Position numbers and translations under genes: made by a program
Notes under the pieces: model-generated
The model's input: only the letters and a program-made list of their open reading frames with translations
The model's database searches: none
Told to the model about the DNA's origin: nothing
NCBI GenBank assembly: GCA_030606585.1
Contig: JAUWGD010000056.1
Span: 1 to 10,188 of the forward strand
Length of the DNA: 10,188 nucleotides
Direction of reading: 5' to 3'
DNA from: Dehalococcoidales bacterium
GTDB taxonomy: Bacteria > Chloroflexota > Dehalococcoidia > Dehalococcoidales > RBG-16-60-22
Shown: positions 1 to 6,064 of the stretch, piece by piece
Layout: each line of letters begins with the position of its first letter
How positions within the stretch are numbered: the stretch's first letter is position 1

Positions 1-71
1 CTGGGGATAGTTTTGTGCCCCTTCTCCTCGAAGAATTCTAAAAATGCCGTTCTCAGTTCGTCGCTATTCAC
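1..71 (-). CDS. alaS: Alanine-tRNA ligase (AlaRS), N-terminal fragment cut by window edge
   Basis: This is the first 23 codons (plus two bases) of a minus-strand gene that runs off the left edge. The peptide begins M-N-S-D-E-L-R-T-A-F-L-E-F-F and continues to E-K-G-H-K-T-I-P. That matches the conserved N-terminus of class II alanyl-tRNA synthetases (E/S-x-E-[IL]-R-x-x-F-L-x-F-F-x-x-K-G-H-x-x-x-x-S), where the catalytic domain for alanine activation and tRNA-Ala charging starts. The start codon is GTG at 69-71, with GGAG (plus-strand ctcc at 79-82) seven bases upstream, a good Shine-Dalgarno spacing. It lies 81 bp downstream of galU on the same strand and has a likely promoter of its own. The fragment is short, but the N-terminal signature is distinctive. 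The rest of the enzyme cannot be assessed. Confidence 0.85.
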   Translation of the reverse strand, partial: MNSDELRTAFLEFFEEKGHKTIP

Positions 72-110
72 AAGATTGCTCCAGAGAAAAACAGTAAGTT
101 GCTTACCGTA

Positions 111-140
111 ATTGTAAGTTCAAGGGGTGCCGGCTGTCAA
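111..140 (-). promoter_or_regulatory. Predicted sigma-70-type promoter of alaS
   Basis: Read on the minus strand, a perfect -35 TTGACA (140 to 135) is followed by an 18-base spacer and TACAAT (116 to 111), five of six matches to the -10 consensus. Transcription would start near 104, leaving a leader of about 34 bases before the GTG start of alaS. The promoter lies just past the galU stop codon, so alaS need not depend on read-through from galU. A short dyad and a direct repeat overlap the predicted start region and are described among the findings. Confidence 0.6.
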
Positions 141-152
141 TGGATGAGAATA

Positions 153-1013
153 TCAGAGCAGTTTGTTAAGGTATTCTCTCAACTCCGGGCCGAGGTCGTC
201 ACGTTTTAAAGCCAGCGCCACATTTGCCTTCAGCCAGCCCAGCGGCGTGCCGGTATCATGGCGCACCCCTTCAAGCTCGAAGGCGTAGAGCTTCTGCTGC
301 TTCAGCAGCAGCTGCAGGGCATCGGTCACCTGAATTTCATTACCCTTACCCGGCGGGGTGACGGCTAAAACATCGAATATCTGCGGCGTCAGCACGTATC
401 TGCCCACGATACCTAAACGTGAGGGGGCCTGCGCCGGTTCCGGCTTCTCCACCAGGCTCAACACCTGATATACTCTCTCGCCGACCCGTTTCGGTTCTAT
501 AATGCCATACTTCGTAGTATCCTCATCGCCGACACGCTCCACGGCTATCACTCCCGCTTCGTATTTCTCGTAAATATCTATCATCCGTTTCAGGCACGGC
601 ACATCACTATCGATAATATCATCGGGCAGTATTACCGCGCAGGGCTCATCGCCGACAAGCTCCCTGGCCATATTGATGGCATGTCCCAGTCCCAGCTGCT
701 CTTTCTGCCGGATATAGCTGATATCCGCCATGCCGGCAATTTCCCGCATCTGCGAAAGTCGTTCCGTATCTCCCTTTTGTTCTAGGAAATGCTCCAGCTC
801 AGGAGAACGCTCGAAGTATTCTTCAATAGCCGACTTACCCTGCGCCGTGACGATAATAACCTGCTCAATGCCCGAACCGAGCGCTTCCTCCACCGCGTAT
901 TGAATCAGTGGTTTGTCCACCAGGGGCATCATCTCCTTGGGTTGAGAGCGCGTCATAGGCAGGAACCTGGTGCCCCGCCCGGCCGCAATGATAACCGCTT
1001 TACGGACTTTCAT
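153..1013 (-). CDS. galU: UTP-glucose-1-phosphate uridylyltransferase
   Basis: The 286-aa product should convert glucose-1-phosphate and UTP to UDP-glucose and pyrophosphate in the cytoplasm, supplying activated glucose for envelope polysaccharide, glycolipid or solute synthesis. Motifs seen in order: nucleotide-binding loop A-G-R-G-T-R-F-L-P at residues 11-19 with the PKEM block at 25-28 (Lys26), DKPLIQYAVEEA at 33-44, GLGHA at 108-112, LPDD at 129-132, VEKP at 188-191, GRYVLTP at 204-210, EIQVTDA at 226-232 and DTG at 253-255. Length and motif order are those of bacterial GalU rather than RfbA or GlmU. The ATG at 1011-1013 overlaps the ROK gene's TGA (ATGA), and AGGAGG lies six bases upstream inside that gene. 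The product is assigned with high confidence; other sugar-1-phosphate specificity is possible but less likely. Confidence 0.93.
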   Translation of the reverse strand: MKVRKAVIIAAGRGTRFLPMTRSQPKEMMPLVDKPLIQYAVEEALGSGIEQVIIVTAQGKSAIEEYFERSPELEHFLEQKGDTERLSQMREIAGMADISYIRQKEQLGLGHAINMARELVGDEPCAVILPDDIIDSDVPCLKRMIDIYEKYEAGVIAVERVGDEDTTKYGIIEPKRVGERVYQVLSLVEKPEPAQAPSRLGIVGRYVLTPQIFDVLAVTPPGKGNEIQVTDALQLLLKQQKLYAFELEGVRHDTGTPLGWLKANVALALKRDDLGPELREYLNKLL

Positions 1014-2002
1014 GCCGTCCTCCTCTTCGACCGGTCACGAGCGAAGGCTGCGGCACCATAGACGCCCGCCTCGTTACCGAGCTGTGCCGTAACAATACGT
1101 ACCGCCCGCGAGGATACCGGGAAGGCGCGCTCCACCACCATCTTTTTACCCGGGCCGATAAACAAATCACCGAGTTCAGCCATGCCTCCGCCGAGGACAA
1201 TCATCTCCGGGCTGAAGATATTGACGATATTAACCATGCCGATACCCAGATAATAAGCGGCCCGGTTAAGGATATCCAGTGCCAGAGTGTCGCCGTTTTG
1301 GGCAGCTTCCCCGACCATCTCCGCGGTAATATTTTCCGCCTTTCCCCCGGCCATCTCCGAAAGAGAGGACTTACCGCCTTGATTAAGGCGTTTCACGGCG
1401 TCCCTTTCCACCGCTCTGCCGGAAGCGAGCATCTCCAGGCAGCCGGTATTGCCGCAACCGCATTCGGGACCGTCATCGTCGATAGTCATGTGGCCTATCT
1501 CCGCAGCCGCACCGACGGCACCGAGATAGAGCTCTCCGTTGGCGATAATGCCTCCGCCGATACCGGTACCCAGGGTAAATAAAACAAGATTGTTTACCCC
1601 CATACCGGCGCCGGAACGGTGCTCCCCCAGAGCCGCCGCGCTGGCGTCATTGATGATGAAGGCGCTGACTTTAAACCTTTCCCGTATGATATCCGCCAGC
1701 GGGATATCCGCCCAACCCGCCATGTTCGGGGAAGGGGTTACCACCACGCCCCTGCCGGAGTCGATACCACCGGCGCAGGCAATGCCGATACCACCCAGTT
1801 GAGAAGCTTTCAGGTTATTCTGCTTGAGAATATCATTAATTGCCGAGCAGAGACGCTCGATAACCGGTTTGACGCCTTCGTCGGCCAGGGTGGGGCAGAC
1901 GTCTTTAGCCAGCATCTTACCATCGGCGGAAAAAAGAGCGGTCAATATCTTGGTGCCGCCGATATCGACGGCCAGGATGGGGGTGCCGTGCTGTCCTGTC
2001 AT
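1010..2002 (-). CDS. ROK-family sugar kinase, probable glucokinase
   Basis: The 330-aa protein is a ROK-family (actin-like fold) sugar kinase that most likely phosphorylates glucose with ATP to glucose-6-phosphate. Visible features: the N-terminal phosphate-binding motif D13-I-G-G-T-K18, the catalytic region I-N118-D119-A-S-A-A-A-L-G-E with Asp119 as predicted base, the glycine-rich loop LGTGIGGGI at 144-152, the EIGH motif at 168-171, and the ROK zinc signature C181-G-C183-x4-C188-x-E190, with His171 as fourth ligand. A C-terminal LGGGM block (270-274) completes the nucleotide site. There is no N-terminal helix-turn-helix, so it is an enzyme and not a NagC/XylR-type repressor. Its ATG overlaps the hydrolase stop by four bases and lacks a strong Shine-Dalgarno, suggesting translational coupling. 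Substrate is inferred from the family and from galU next door; fructose or N-acetyl sugars cannot be excluded. Confidence 0.88.
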   Translation of the reverse strand: MTGQHGTPILAVDIGGTKILTALFSADGKMLAKDVCPTLADEGVKPVIERLCSAINDILKQNNLKASQLGGIGIACAGGIDSGRGVVVTPSPNMAGWADIPLADIIRERFKVSAFIINDASAAALGEHRSGAGMGVNNLVLFTLGTGIGGGIIANGELYLGAVGAAAEIGHMTIDDDGPECGCGNTGCLEMLASGRAVERDAVKRLNQGGKSSLSEMAGGKAENITAEMVGEAAQNGDTLALDILNRAAYYLGIGMVNIVNIFSPEMIVLGGGMAELGDLFIGPGKKMVVERAFPVSSRAVRIVTAQLGNEAGVYGAAAFARDRSKRRTA

Positions 2003-2862
2003 ATTATTACCACTTTATCCTGTTTCGTCAGGAAGTCCAGTACAAGCTTATTGAACTCCTCGTGGTGCTCAAGCTGGGGCATATGACCGCAATGGTCAAA
2101 GACGTGGAGCCTGGCATTGGGGATTTTTTCCCTGGCGATATTTGCATGGGCTAAAGGCAGGATGCGGTCCTGCTGCCCCCAGATAACCAGGGTAGGCACA
2201 GTGATTTTTCCTAGTTTGCTTATTAAAGGGCCAGTCAGGTCAGCACGCTGCCCGAGTAAGTTGATGCCAGCGCGTATGGTTGCCAGCAAGGCTTTTTGCG
2301 CACCGGGTTGAGCTATCAGTCCGTAACCCTCCTTGACCAATTCATCCGTTACAAGGGATGAATCATAGACGATTTTTTTCCATAACCGGGCAGTTCCTTT
2401 CCGGCTGGGCCGGGTCAAGCATTCACCGATGAGGGGGAGTGACGCCACTTTAAAATCACAAATTACCGCTCTCCCCATCCCCGCGTTATTCACGAGTACC
2501 AGTTTTTCTACTTTCTCTGGAAACTCAATAGCAAACAGCAACACCAAGCCTCCTCCCAGAGAGTTCCCTGCCAGACTGGCCTTTTCTATGCCCTGTGTTT
2601 TCATAAAGTCGCTAATAAATCTCACCAGGACATTTAAATCATGTGTTAAGGGAGTTTTATCGGCACGGCCAAATCCCACTAAATCCATAGCATAAACGCG
2701 ATGATACTGCGCCAACGCATTGATATTATATACCCAGTTTTCTATCGAGCCCCCCAGGCCGTGGACAAGAACAACCGCAGTCCCTTTATCACCCGCTGCC
2801 CAGAAGCGTGTGTTGATATTACCGACTTTAATATACCGGCCCTGTGGTGACTGTATCGACAT
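1999..2862 (-). CDS. Alpha/beta-fold hydrolase, MhpC/BphD-like
   Basis: The 287-aa protein is a soluble alpha/beta hydrolase with a complete catalytic triad. The oxyanion-side motif H34-G35-L-G-G is followed by the nucleophile elbow G99-N-S101-L-G103-G, Asp232 in the strand motif V-I-W-G-Q-Q-D, and His260 in C-G-H-M-P-Q-L-E. The GNS-L-GG elbow and the G-H-x-x-Q-x-E-x-x-E-E-F-N tail resemble meta-cleavage-product C-C hydrolases, but the same core is found in esterases, haloperoxidase-like proteins and lipases, so the substrate is unknown. A cap domain probably spans residues 130-210. There is no signal peptide. The ATG at 2860-2862 is the first usable start: an in-frame TAA lies at 2866-2868. 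The gene is 55 bp after holA and overlaps the ROK kinase gene by ATGA, heading a coupled trio with that kinase and galU. Confidence 0.85.
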   Translation of the reverse strand: MSIQSPQGRYIKVGNINTRFWAAGDKGTAVVLVHGLGGSIENWVYNINALAQYHRVYAMDLVGFGRADKTPLTHDLNVLVRFISDFMKTQGIEKASLAGNSLGGGLVLLFAIEFPEKVEKLVLVNNAGMGRAVICDFKVASLPLIGECLTRPSRKGTARLWKKIVYDSSLVTDELVKEGYGLIAQPGAQKALLATIRAGINLLGQRADLTGPLISKLGKITVPTLVIWGQQDRILPLAHANIAREKIPNARLHVFDHCGHMPQLEHHEEFNKLVLDFLTKQDKVVII

Positions 2863-2917
2863 CTCTTAACCCTGTTTTACCGCTTTCAGGTAACTTACGA
2901 TACATTTCGCTGATTTG

Positions 2918-3928
2918 TCAAGCTGAAACGGTGCCTCTCTGCCCCAGTTCGGCAATGAGGATATTGAGGGCAATTTCACCGTCCAGTTTCCCCGTCTTGA
3001 TGGAGATGTCCGTCTCCAGTAGCTTATGATACACCTCGCGCAATCGTGCGGGTGAATACCTGTCCGCCTGGTCCCATGCCTTGCGCAGAACAAAGTCGGA
3101 GGTCAGACCCAGTTTGCTTTGAATCTCCCCGCGGGTCTTTTTCCGGCCCCTCATTTCCTTAATCTGGAAGATGATTCTGACCTGCCGGGACAGCATGACC
3201 ATAAGGTGGGCGGGGGTTACCCCCTGCCTGAGCAACTGCTGATAAAGCGACTGGGCGGCGCCCACTCTGAACTCGAGGACAGCATCAATCATGGCGAAGA
3301 TATTAGCCTCCTGGGCATAGCTTACGACCGCCCTGATATCCTCTTCCTCGATGCGACGCCCGCCGACAAACAGTGTCAGCTTATCAACCTCGCCGGCCAT
3401 AATCCAGAGGTCATTACCCACGAATCTAATCAGCAGATTTACCGCCTGCGGAGATATGCTGCCGCAGTTCGCTTTCACTCTCTGCGTAATCCACTGGCTC
3501 AATTGAGCCTGTTTCAGCCTGGGAAATGTCCTTACCTTCCCTGTAGCTGCCAGCTCCCTCAGCAGCGGATTACCGGCTTTTACTCCGCCCCCGATTAACA
3601 CCAGCTCCGTGAATTCCGGCAGCTGTTTAATGCCGTCGGCTATCGCCTTGTACTCTTCCGGCTGCCCGGTTTTTCTTGAAGGCTTCTTACGGCCGGTTCT
3701 GTTCCCGGATTCGAAGCGTTCCAGCAAGCCTTCGACGATGACAAGTCGCTTTTCGGATAGAAAGGGCACCGTCTCGCAGGCACTCCTTAACTGCTCCAGC
3801 GTTACCTGACGACCGTCAAAGACAGTGGTATTGCTCATCAGGGCGGTGGGGTCTCCGATGGTCTTCTTTATCTCCTCGAGCGCCTGGCGGACGGAAAAAT
3901 CGTCCTCGCCGATAAGCACATGCAGCAA
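2918..3928 (-). CDS. holA: DNA polymerase III, delta subunit
   Basis: The 336-aa protein is the delta subunit of the clamp loader, which opens the beta sliding clamp during chromosome replication. Support comes from the N-terminal L-I-G-E-D-D-F motif (5-11), the P-F-L-x-x-K-R-L-V-I-V block (55-65), the lid-like helical region with N172-D-L-W and E180-V-D-K-L at 171-184, and the C-terminal collar segment with L-x-R-Q-V-R-I-I (246-253) and D-I-S-I-K-T-G (307-313), which is diagnostic for HolA. There is no functional Walker A motif, as expected for delta. The start is TTG at 3926-3928: GGAGG (plus-strand 3936-3940) lies seven bases upstream, the N-terminus fits the family, and the ATG at 3933-3935 is out of frame. 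It is the first gene of the minus-strand block. A poorly conserved basic stretch (76-92) probably forms a loop. Confidence 0.9.
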   Translation of the reverse strand: MLHVLIGEDDFSVRQALEEIKKTIGDPTALMSNTTVFDGRQVTLEQLRSACETVPFLSEKRLVIVEGLLERFESGNRTGRKKPSRKTGQPEEYKAIADGIKQLPEFTELVLIGGGVKAGNPLLRELAATGKVRTFPRLKQAQLSQWITQRVKANCGSISPQAVNLLIRFVGNDLWIMAGEVDKLTLFVGGRRIEEEDIRAVVSYAQEANIFAMIDAVLEFRVGAAQSLYQQLLRQGVTPAHLMVMLSRQVRIIFQIKEMRGRKKTRGEIQSKLGLTSDFVLRKAWDQADRYSPARLREVYHKLLETDISIKTGKLDGEIALNILIAELGQRGTVSA

Positions 3929-3935
3929 TTGTCAT

Positions 3936-3940
3936 CCTCC
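3936..3940 (-). promoter_or_regulatory. Shine-Dalgarno that decides the TTG start of holA
   Basis: On the minus strand GGAGG sits seven bases before TTG at 3928-3926. The only nearby ATG overlaps the end of this site and is in another frame, so the ribosome-binding site supports the uncommon TTG start. Confidence 0.7.
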
Positions 3941-3956
3941 GGGAGAGATTTTCTCC

Positions 3957-3965
3957 ATTTTACCA
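3957..3965 (-). promoter_or_regulatory. Predicted extended -10 promoter of holA
   Basis: Read on the minus strand, TGG-TAAAAT forms an extended -10 element (TGn plus a five-of-six -10 hexamer). The predicted start is near 3950, about 22 bases before the TTG codon. No good -35 hexamer is seen at 16-18 bases, which extended -10 promoters can tolerate. A small 5-bp inverted repeat (3942-3946 with 3952-3956) would lie at the 5' end of the message. Confidence 0.45.
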
Positions 3966-3987
3966 TACTGCAGGCGGATGAGTAAGG

Positions 3988-4016
3988 TTGACAAAAAACC
4001 GCCGTTAGGGAATAAT
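3988..4016 (+). promoter_or_regulatory. Predicted strong sigma-70-type promoter of the small gene and ychF-like gene
   Basis: A perfect -35 TTGACA (3988-3993), a 17-base spacer and AATAAT (4011-4016, five of six) make this the most consensus-like promoter in the window. Transcription would start near 4023, giving a leader of about 52-55 bases. It sits back to back with the predicted holA promoter, so the two operons diverge from one short control region of about 145 bp. Confidence 0.65.
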
Positions 4017-4074
4017 CGCACAGAGAGCAAAGTAATAAGCTGTCGTCCAGACTACAATAATCAAGAGGTGAACA

Positions 4075-4317
4075 ATGATGTCGGAAATCCCTGAAGAAGG
4101 CGGCGTGACTGAAGAATTAAGGAAACTGGCAGGTATAGCCACGGATATGCAAATGGCCGGTAAAATCAGGACACAGGCCATCAACCAGCTCGGCGAGATG
4201 GCCTCCCATGAAGCTCTGCTCGTCCTGCTGAACCTGGCCGCCAACGATAAGCTTAATATAGATGAAAGAGAACTGGCCCTTAAGAAGGCCCGGTATATAG
4301 TCAAGAAGGGCCGCTGA
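4075..4317 (+). CDS. Small helical (HEAT-like) protein of unknown function
   Basis: The 80-aa product (79 aa from the second ATG) is not assigned to a named family. It is rich in Ala, Leu, Glu and Lys and looks all-helical, with an acidic N-terminus and a basic C-terminus (K-K-A-R-Y-I-V-K-K-G-R). Residues 30-60 follow a HEAT-type spacing: R-x-x-A-x-x-x-L-G-x-M-A, then A-L-L-x-L-L-x-L-A. No signal peptide, membrane segment or cysteine is present. GAGGTGA at 4065-4071 is three bases from the first ATG (4075) and six from the second (4078), so the second may be the true start. A strong promoter and Shine-Dalgarno, and the ychF-like gene 33 bp downstream, argue that it is real. The overlapping minus-strand reading frame has a serine-rich, shadow-like composition. 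A role with the neighbouring NTPase or the ribosome is only a guess. Confidence 0.75.
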   Translation: MMSEIPEEGGVTEELRKLAGIATDMQMAGKIRTQAINQLGEMASHEALLVLLNLAANDKLNIDERELALKKARYIVKKGR

Positions 4318-4350
4318 CAACTCTACTAAAGCCACCCGGACGTCGCACTG

Positions 4351-5457
4351 ATGAGTATTAACATCGGCATTATAGGCCTGCCCCAGAGCGGCAAGACCAC
4401 CGTTTTCAACGCCTTAACCGGAGGCAAAGCGGATACCATCACCCATGCCACGGACGGACTCTCTCCGCACATCGGCATCGCCAGGGTCCCGGAGCCCCGC
4501 CTCAAGGTCCTCGACAAGATGCTTCACCCCAAGAAACTCGTCGCCGCCGAAGCCAGGTACATGGATGTCGGGGCTTCGGTCAAAAGCCTGGCGCAGGATA
4601 AAGGAATAGGCGGCGAACTGCTCAACCAACTCAGCACGGTAGACACTCTTATCTGCGTTATCCGCGCCTTTACCGATGAAAGCATACCACACCCCGAAGG
4701 CAGCCTGGATGTCAGGAGAGATTTCGATACCCTGAATATGGAGCTGGTCTTCTCCGACCTTGCCATCATGGAGAGAAGGCTGGAAAAGCTGGAGATTTCA
4801 CTCAAGGGAGCCAAGCCGCAGGAACGCCATGGTTTCCTCCAGGAAAAAGACATTTTAATGAAATTAAAAACCGACCTGGAAAACGACAGGCCCATCCGCG
4901 AGCTGGAACTGGAACCAGCCGCGGCCAAAATAATCCACAACTACCAGTTCCTCACCGCCAAACCGCTCCTCATCGCGGTCAATATCGGGGAAGAGCAGAT
5001 ACCCGAAGCAGCCTCGCTGGAAGAAGAATTGAATAAACAATACTCCGGGTCAAAATGCCGGGTTATTACCTTCTGCGGTAAGCTGGAGATGGAACTGGCG
5101 CAGATGGAAGAAACCGAGGCGAAGGAATTCCGCATCGATTTCGGCATAGAAGAGCCGGGGCTGGAGCGCACCATAAAAATGTCCTACGAACTTTCGAACC
5201 TGATTTCGTTCTTCACCATAGCCTCGAACGAGGTCAGGGCTTGGTCTATCAAGAAAGGCACCACGGCGGTGAAAGCCGCCGGTAAAATACATACCGACAT
5301 GGAAAAAGGATTCATCCGCGCCGAAGGCATCGGCTTCAACGAACTGATGAAGTGCGGCAGTATCGCCGAGGCGAAAAAACAGGGATTACTCAGGCTTGAG
5401 GGCAAGGATTACGTTATTCAGGACGGTGACGTTATTACTTTTCTCTTCAATGTGTAG
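4351..5457 (+). CDS. ychF: Divergent YchF/OLA1-family P-loop NTPase with C-terminal TGS (DUF933) domain
   Basis: The 368-aa protein belongs to the Obg-related YchF/OLA1 family, ribosome-associated NTPases that typically prefer ATP. The P-loop is G9-L-P-Q-S-G14-K15-T16-T17 in place of the usual N-V-G-K-S. The family block V-P-E-P-R-L is at 46-51, a coiled-coil hairpin covers about 130-185, the G4-like N211-I-G-E214 fits the family's NxxE, and the TGS/DUF933 domain fills about 280-368. That last part contains E-V-R-A-W-S-I-K-K-G-T-T (294-305), H-T-D-M-E-K-G-F-I-R-A-E (314-325) and G-K-D-Y-V-I-Q-D-G-D-V (351-361), all close to canonical YchF. Both switch regions deviate: D72-V-G-A replaces D-I-A-G, and the N-Y-P-F-x-T-I-x-P-N segment is not recognisable. 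Length is normal. The ATG has only a weak upstream GGA, so translation may depend on the preceding small gene. It could be a paralogue rather than the main YchF. Confidence 0.85.
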   Translation: MSINIGIIGLPQSGKTTVFNALTGGKADTITHATDGLSPHIGIARVPEPRLKVLDKMLHPKKLVAAEARYMDVGASVKSLAQDKGIGGELLNQLSTVDTLICVIRAFTDESIPHPEGSLDVRRDFDTLNMELVFSDLAIMERRLEKLEISLKGAKPQERHGFLQEKDILMKLKTDLENDRPIRELELEPAAAKIIHNYQFLTAKPLLIAVNIGEEQIPEAASLEEELNKQYSGSKCRVITFCGKLEMELAQMEETEAKEFRIDFGIEEPGLERTIKMSYELSNLISFFTIASNEVRAWSIKKGTTAVKAAGKIHTDMEKGFIRAEGIGFNELMKCGSIAEAKKQGLLRLEGKDYVIQDGDVITFLFNV

Positions 5458-5860
5458 TCTTGATATTCTTAGCTCTGCGTACGGATAGTTTCAGTCCGTC
5501 CTCACTCACCACGATAACTTCTTCGCCGGTATCAATATCGCCATCGGCGGATGTTGCTCCCCAGAGTTCACTCTTGATCTTCACCATACCCTCCGGGGAC
5601 AGTTTACCGGTAACTTTACCTTTGGAGCCGACCATCGACGGCAGACCAACGAGCACCTGTTTCCCCAGAGTCCAGGTAGTAAAAATAAACAGCCATACAC
5701 TGAAAACCAACCAGGCTATCATTACACCGATAAGCACCTGGACGGGCAGATGGATATCGAACTGTGGAAGCAGCCAGCGCCATATCGCGTAGATAGCCGC
5801 TTCCTCACACGGCGTACTGATGATAGCCAGCGCCAGCCTGGCTCTTGTTAACTTACGCAT
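5447..5860 (-). CDS. NfeD-like membrane protein (short form)
   Basis: The 137-aa protein has the layout of short NfeD/YuaF-type proteins: two predicted membrane segments (about 8-31 and 38-63), a short linker, then a cytoplasmic OB-fold domain (about 74-130). The NfeD signature is seen as G78-S-K-G-K-V (78-83), L-S-P-E-G-M-V (87-93), W-G-A-T-S (100-104), I-D-T-G-E-E-V-I-V-V (109-118) and G-L-K-L-S-V (122-127). The serine-protease domain of long NfeD is absent. Short NfeD proteins usually work with stomatin/SPFH-family proteins in membrane organisation or quality control; no such partner is encoded here. Two acidic residues (E19, E20) lie within the first hydrophobic segment, so its exact limits are uncertain. 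The 3' end overlaps the convergent ychF-like gene by 11 bp, and the 5' end faces rpoB. Confidence 0.78.
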   Translation of the reverse strand: MRKLTRARLALAIISTPCEEAAIYAIWRWLLPQFDIHLPVQVLIGVMIAWLVFSVWLFIFTTWTLGKQVLVGLPSMVGSKGKVTGKLSPEGMVKIKSELWGATSADGDIDTGEEVIVVSEDGLKLSVRRAKNIKTTH

Positions 5861-5873
5861 ATCACTCGACCTT

Positions 5874-5882
5874 ATTATAGCA
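5874..5882 (-). promoter_or_regulatory. Predicted extended -10 promoter of the nfeD-like gene
   Basis: On the minus strand TGC-TATAAT is a perfect extended -10 element (5882 to 5874). No good -35 is found 16-18 bases upstream. The predicted start near 5867 would leave only about seven bases before the ATG at 5860, so the message would be almost leaderless and the AAGG just upstream might not be transcribed. Either translation starts nearly leaderless or the true promoter is elsewhere. Confidence 0.4.
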
Positions 5883-5915
5883 GACGCAGCCCATATTTTA
5901 CTCCTGCCCGCCTCG

Positions 5916-5960
5916 TCTTAAAAAAATATTGAAAATATTATTGAATTTTAAGAAAAAAAT
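5916..5960 (+). promoter_or_regulatory. AT-rich UP-element-like block with inverted repeat upstream of rpoB
   Basis: The stretch directly upstream of the rpoB -35 is almost entirely A and T, with A-tracts at 5920-5926, 5932-5935 and 5953-5959. An exact inverted repeat, TCTTAAAA (5916-5923) and TTTTAAGA (5946-5953), frames it, and AATATT occurs twice inside (5925-5930, 5934-5939). Position and composition suit an UP element contacted by the alpha-subunit C-terminal domain of RNA polymerase. The dyad could alternatively be a regulator site shared with nfeD. Confidence 0.45.
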
Positions 5961-5971
5961 TGCCGCGAGAC

Positions 5972-6001
5972 TTGACAAGGTGTATACAAAAGTGATATCC
6001 T
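5972..6001 (+). promoter_or_regulatory. Predicted rpoB promoter
   Basis: A perfect -35 TTGACA (5972-5977) is followed after 18 bases by TATCCT (5996-6001), four of six matches to the -10. The start would be near 6008, giving an rpoB leader of about 143 bases. The AT-rich block just upstream could compensate for the weaker -10. A second nearby candidate, TATTAT at 6002-6007, is too far from this -35 (24 bases) to use it. Confidence 0.55.
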
Positions 6002-6064
6002 TATTATTTGTAATAATGCCCCAAGTGTTTTTTATTTTAACCTTCCTATACGTGCGTGTCCGGA

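Noticed and set aside
1619..2086. Plus-strand reading frame of 155 codons opposite the ROK kinase gene
   Set aside because: It is antisense to a clear ROK kinase and has no family motif or start signals.
2892..2921. TTGACA at the holA stop as a promoter for the hydrolase operon
   Set aside because: The best -10 at 18 bases is TAAGTT, only three of six matches. An internal promoter remains possible but is not supported well enough to list.
3119..3598. Plus-strand reading frame of 159 codons opposite holA
   Set aside because: It is antisense to holA and has no recognisable motif. It is judged a shadow.
4005..4304. Minus-strand reading frame of 99 codons opposite the small helical gene
   Set aside because: Its serine- and isoleucine-rich composition is typical of an antisense shadow, and it has no ribosome-binding site, while the plus-strand gene has both promoter and Shine-Dalgarno.
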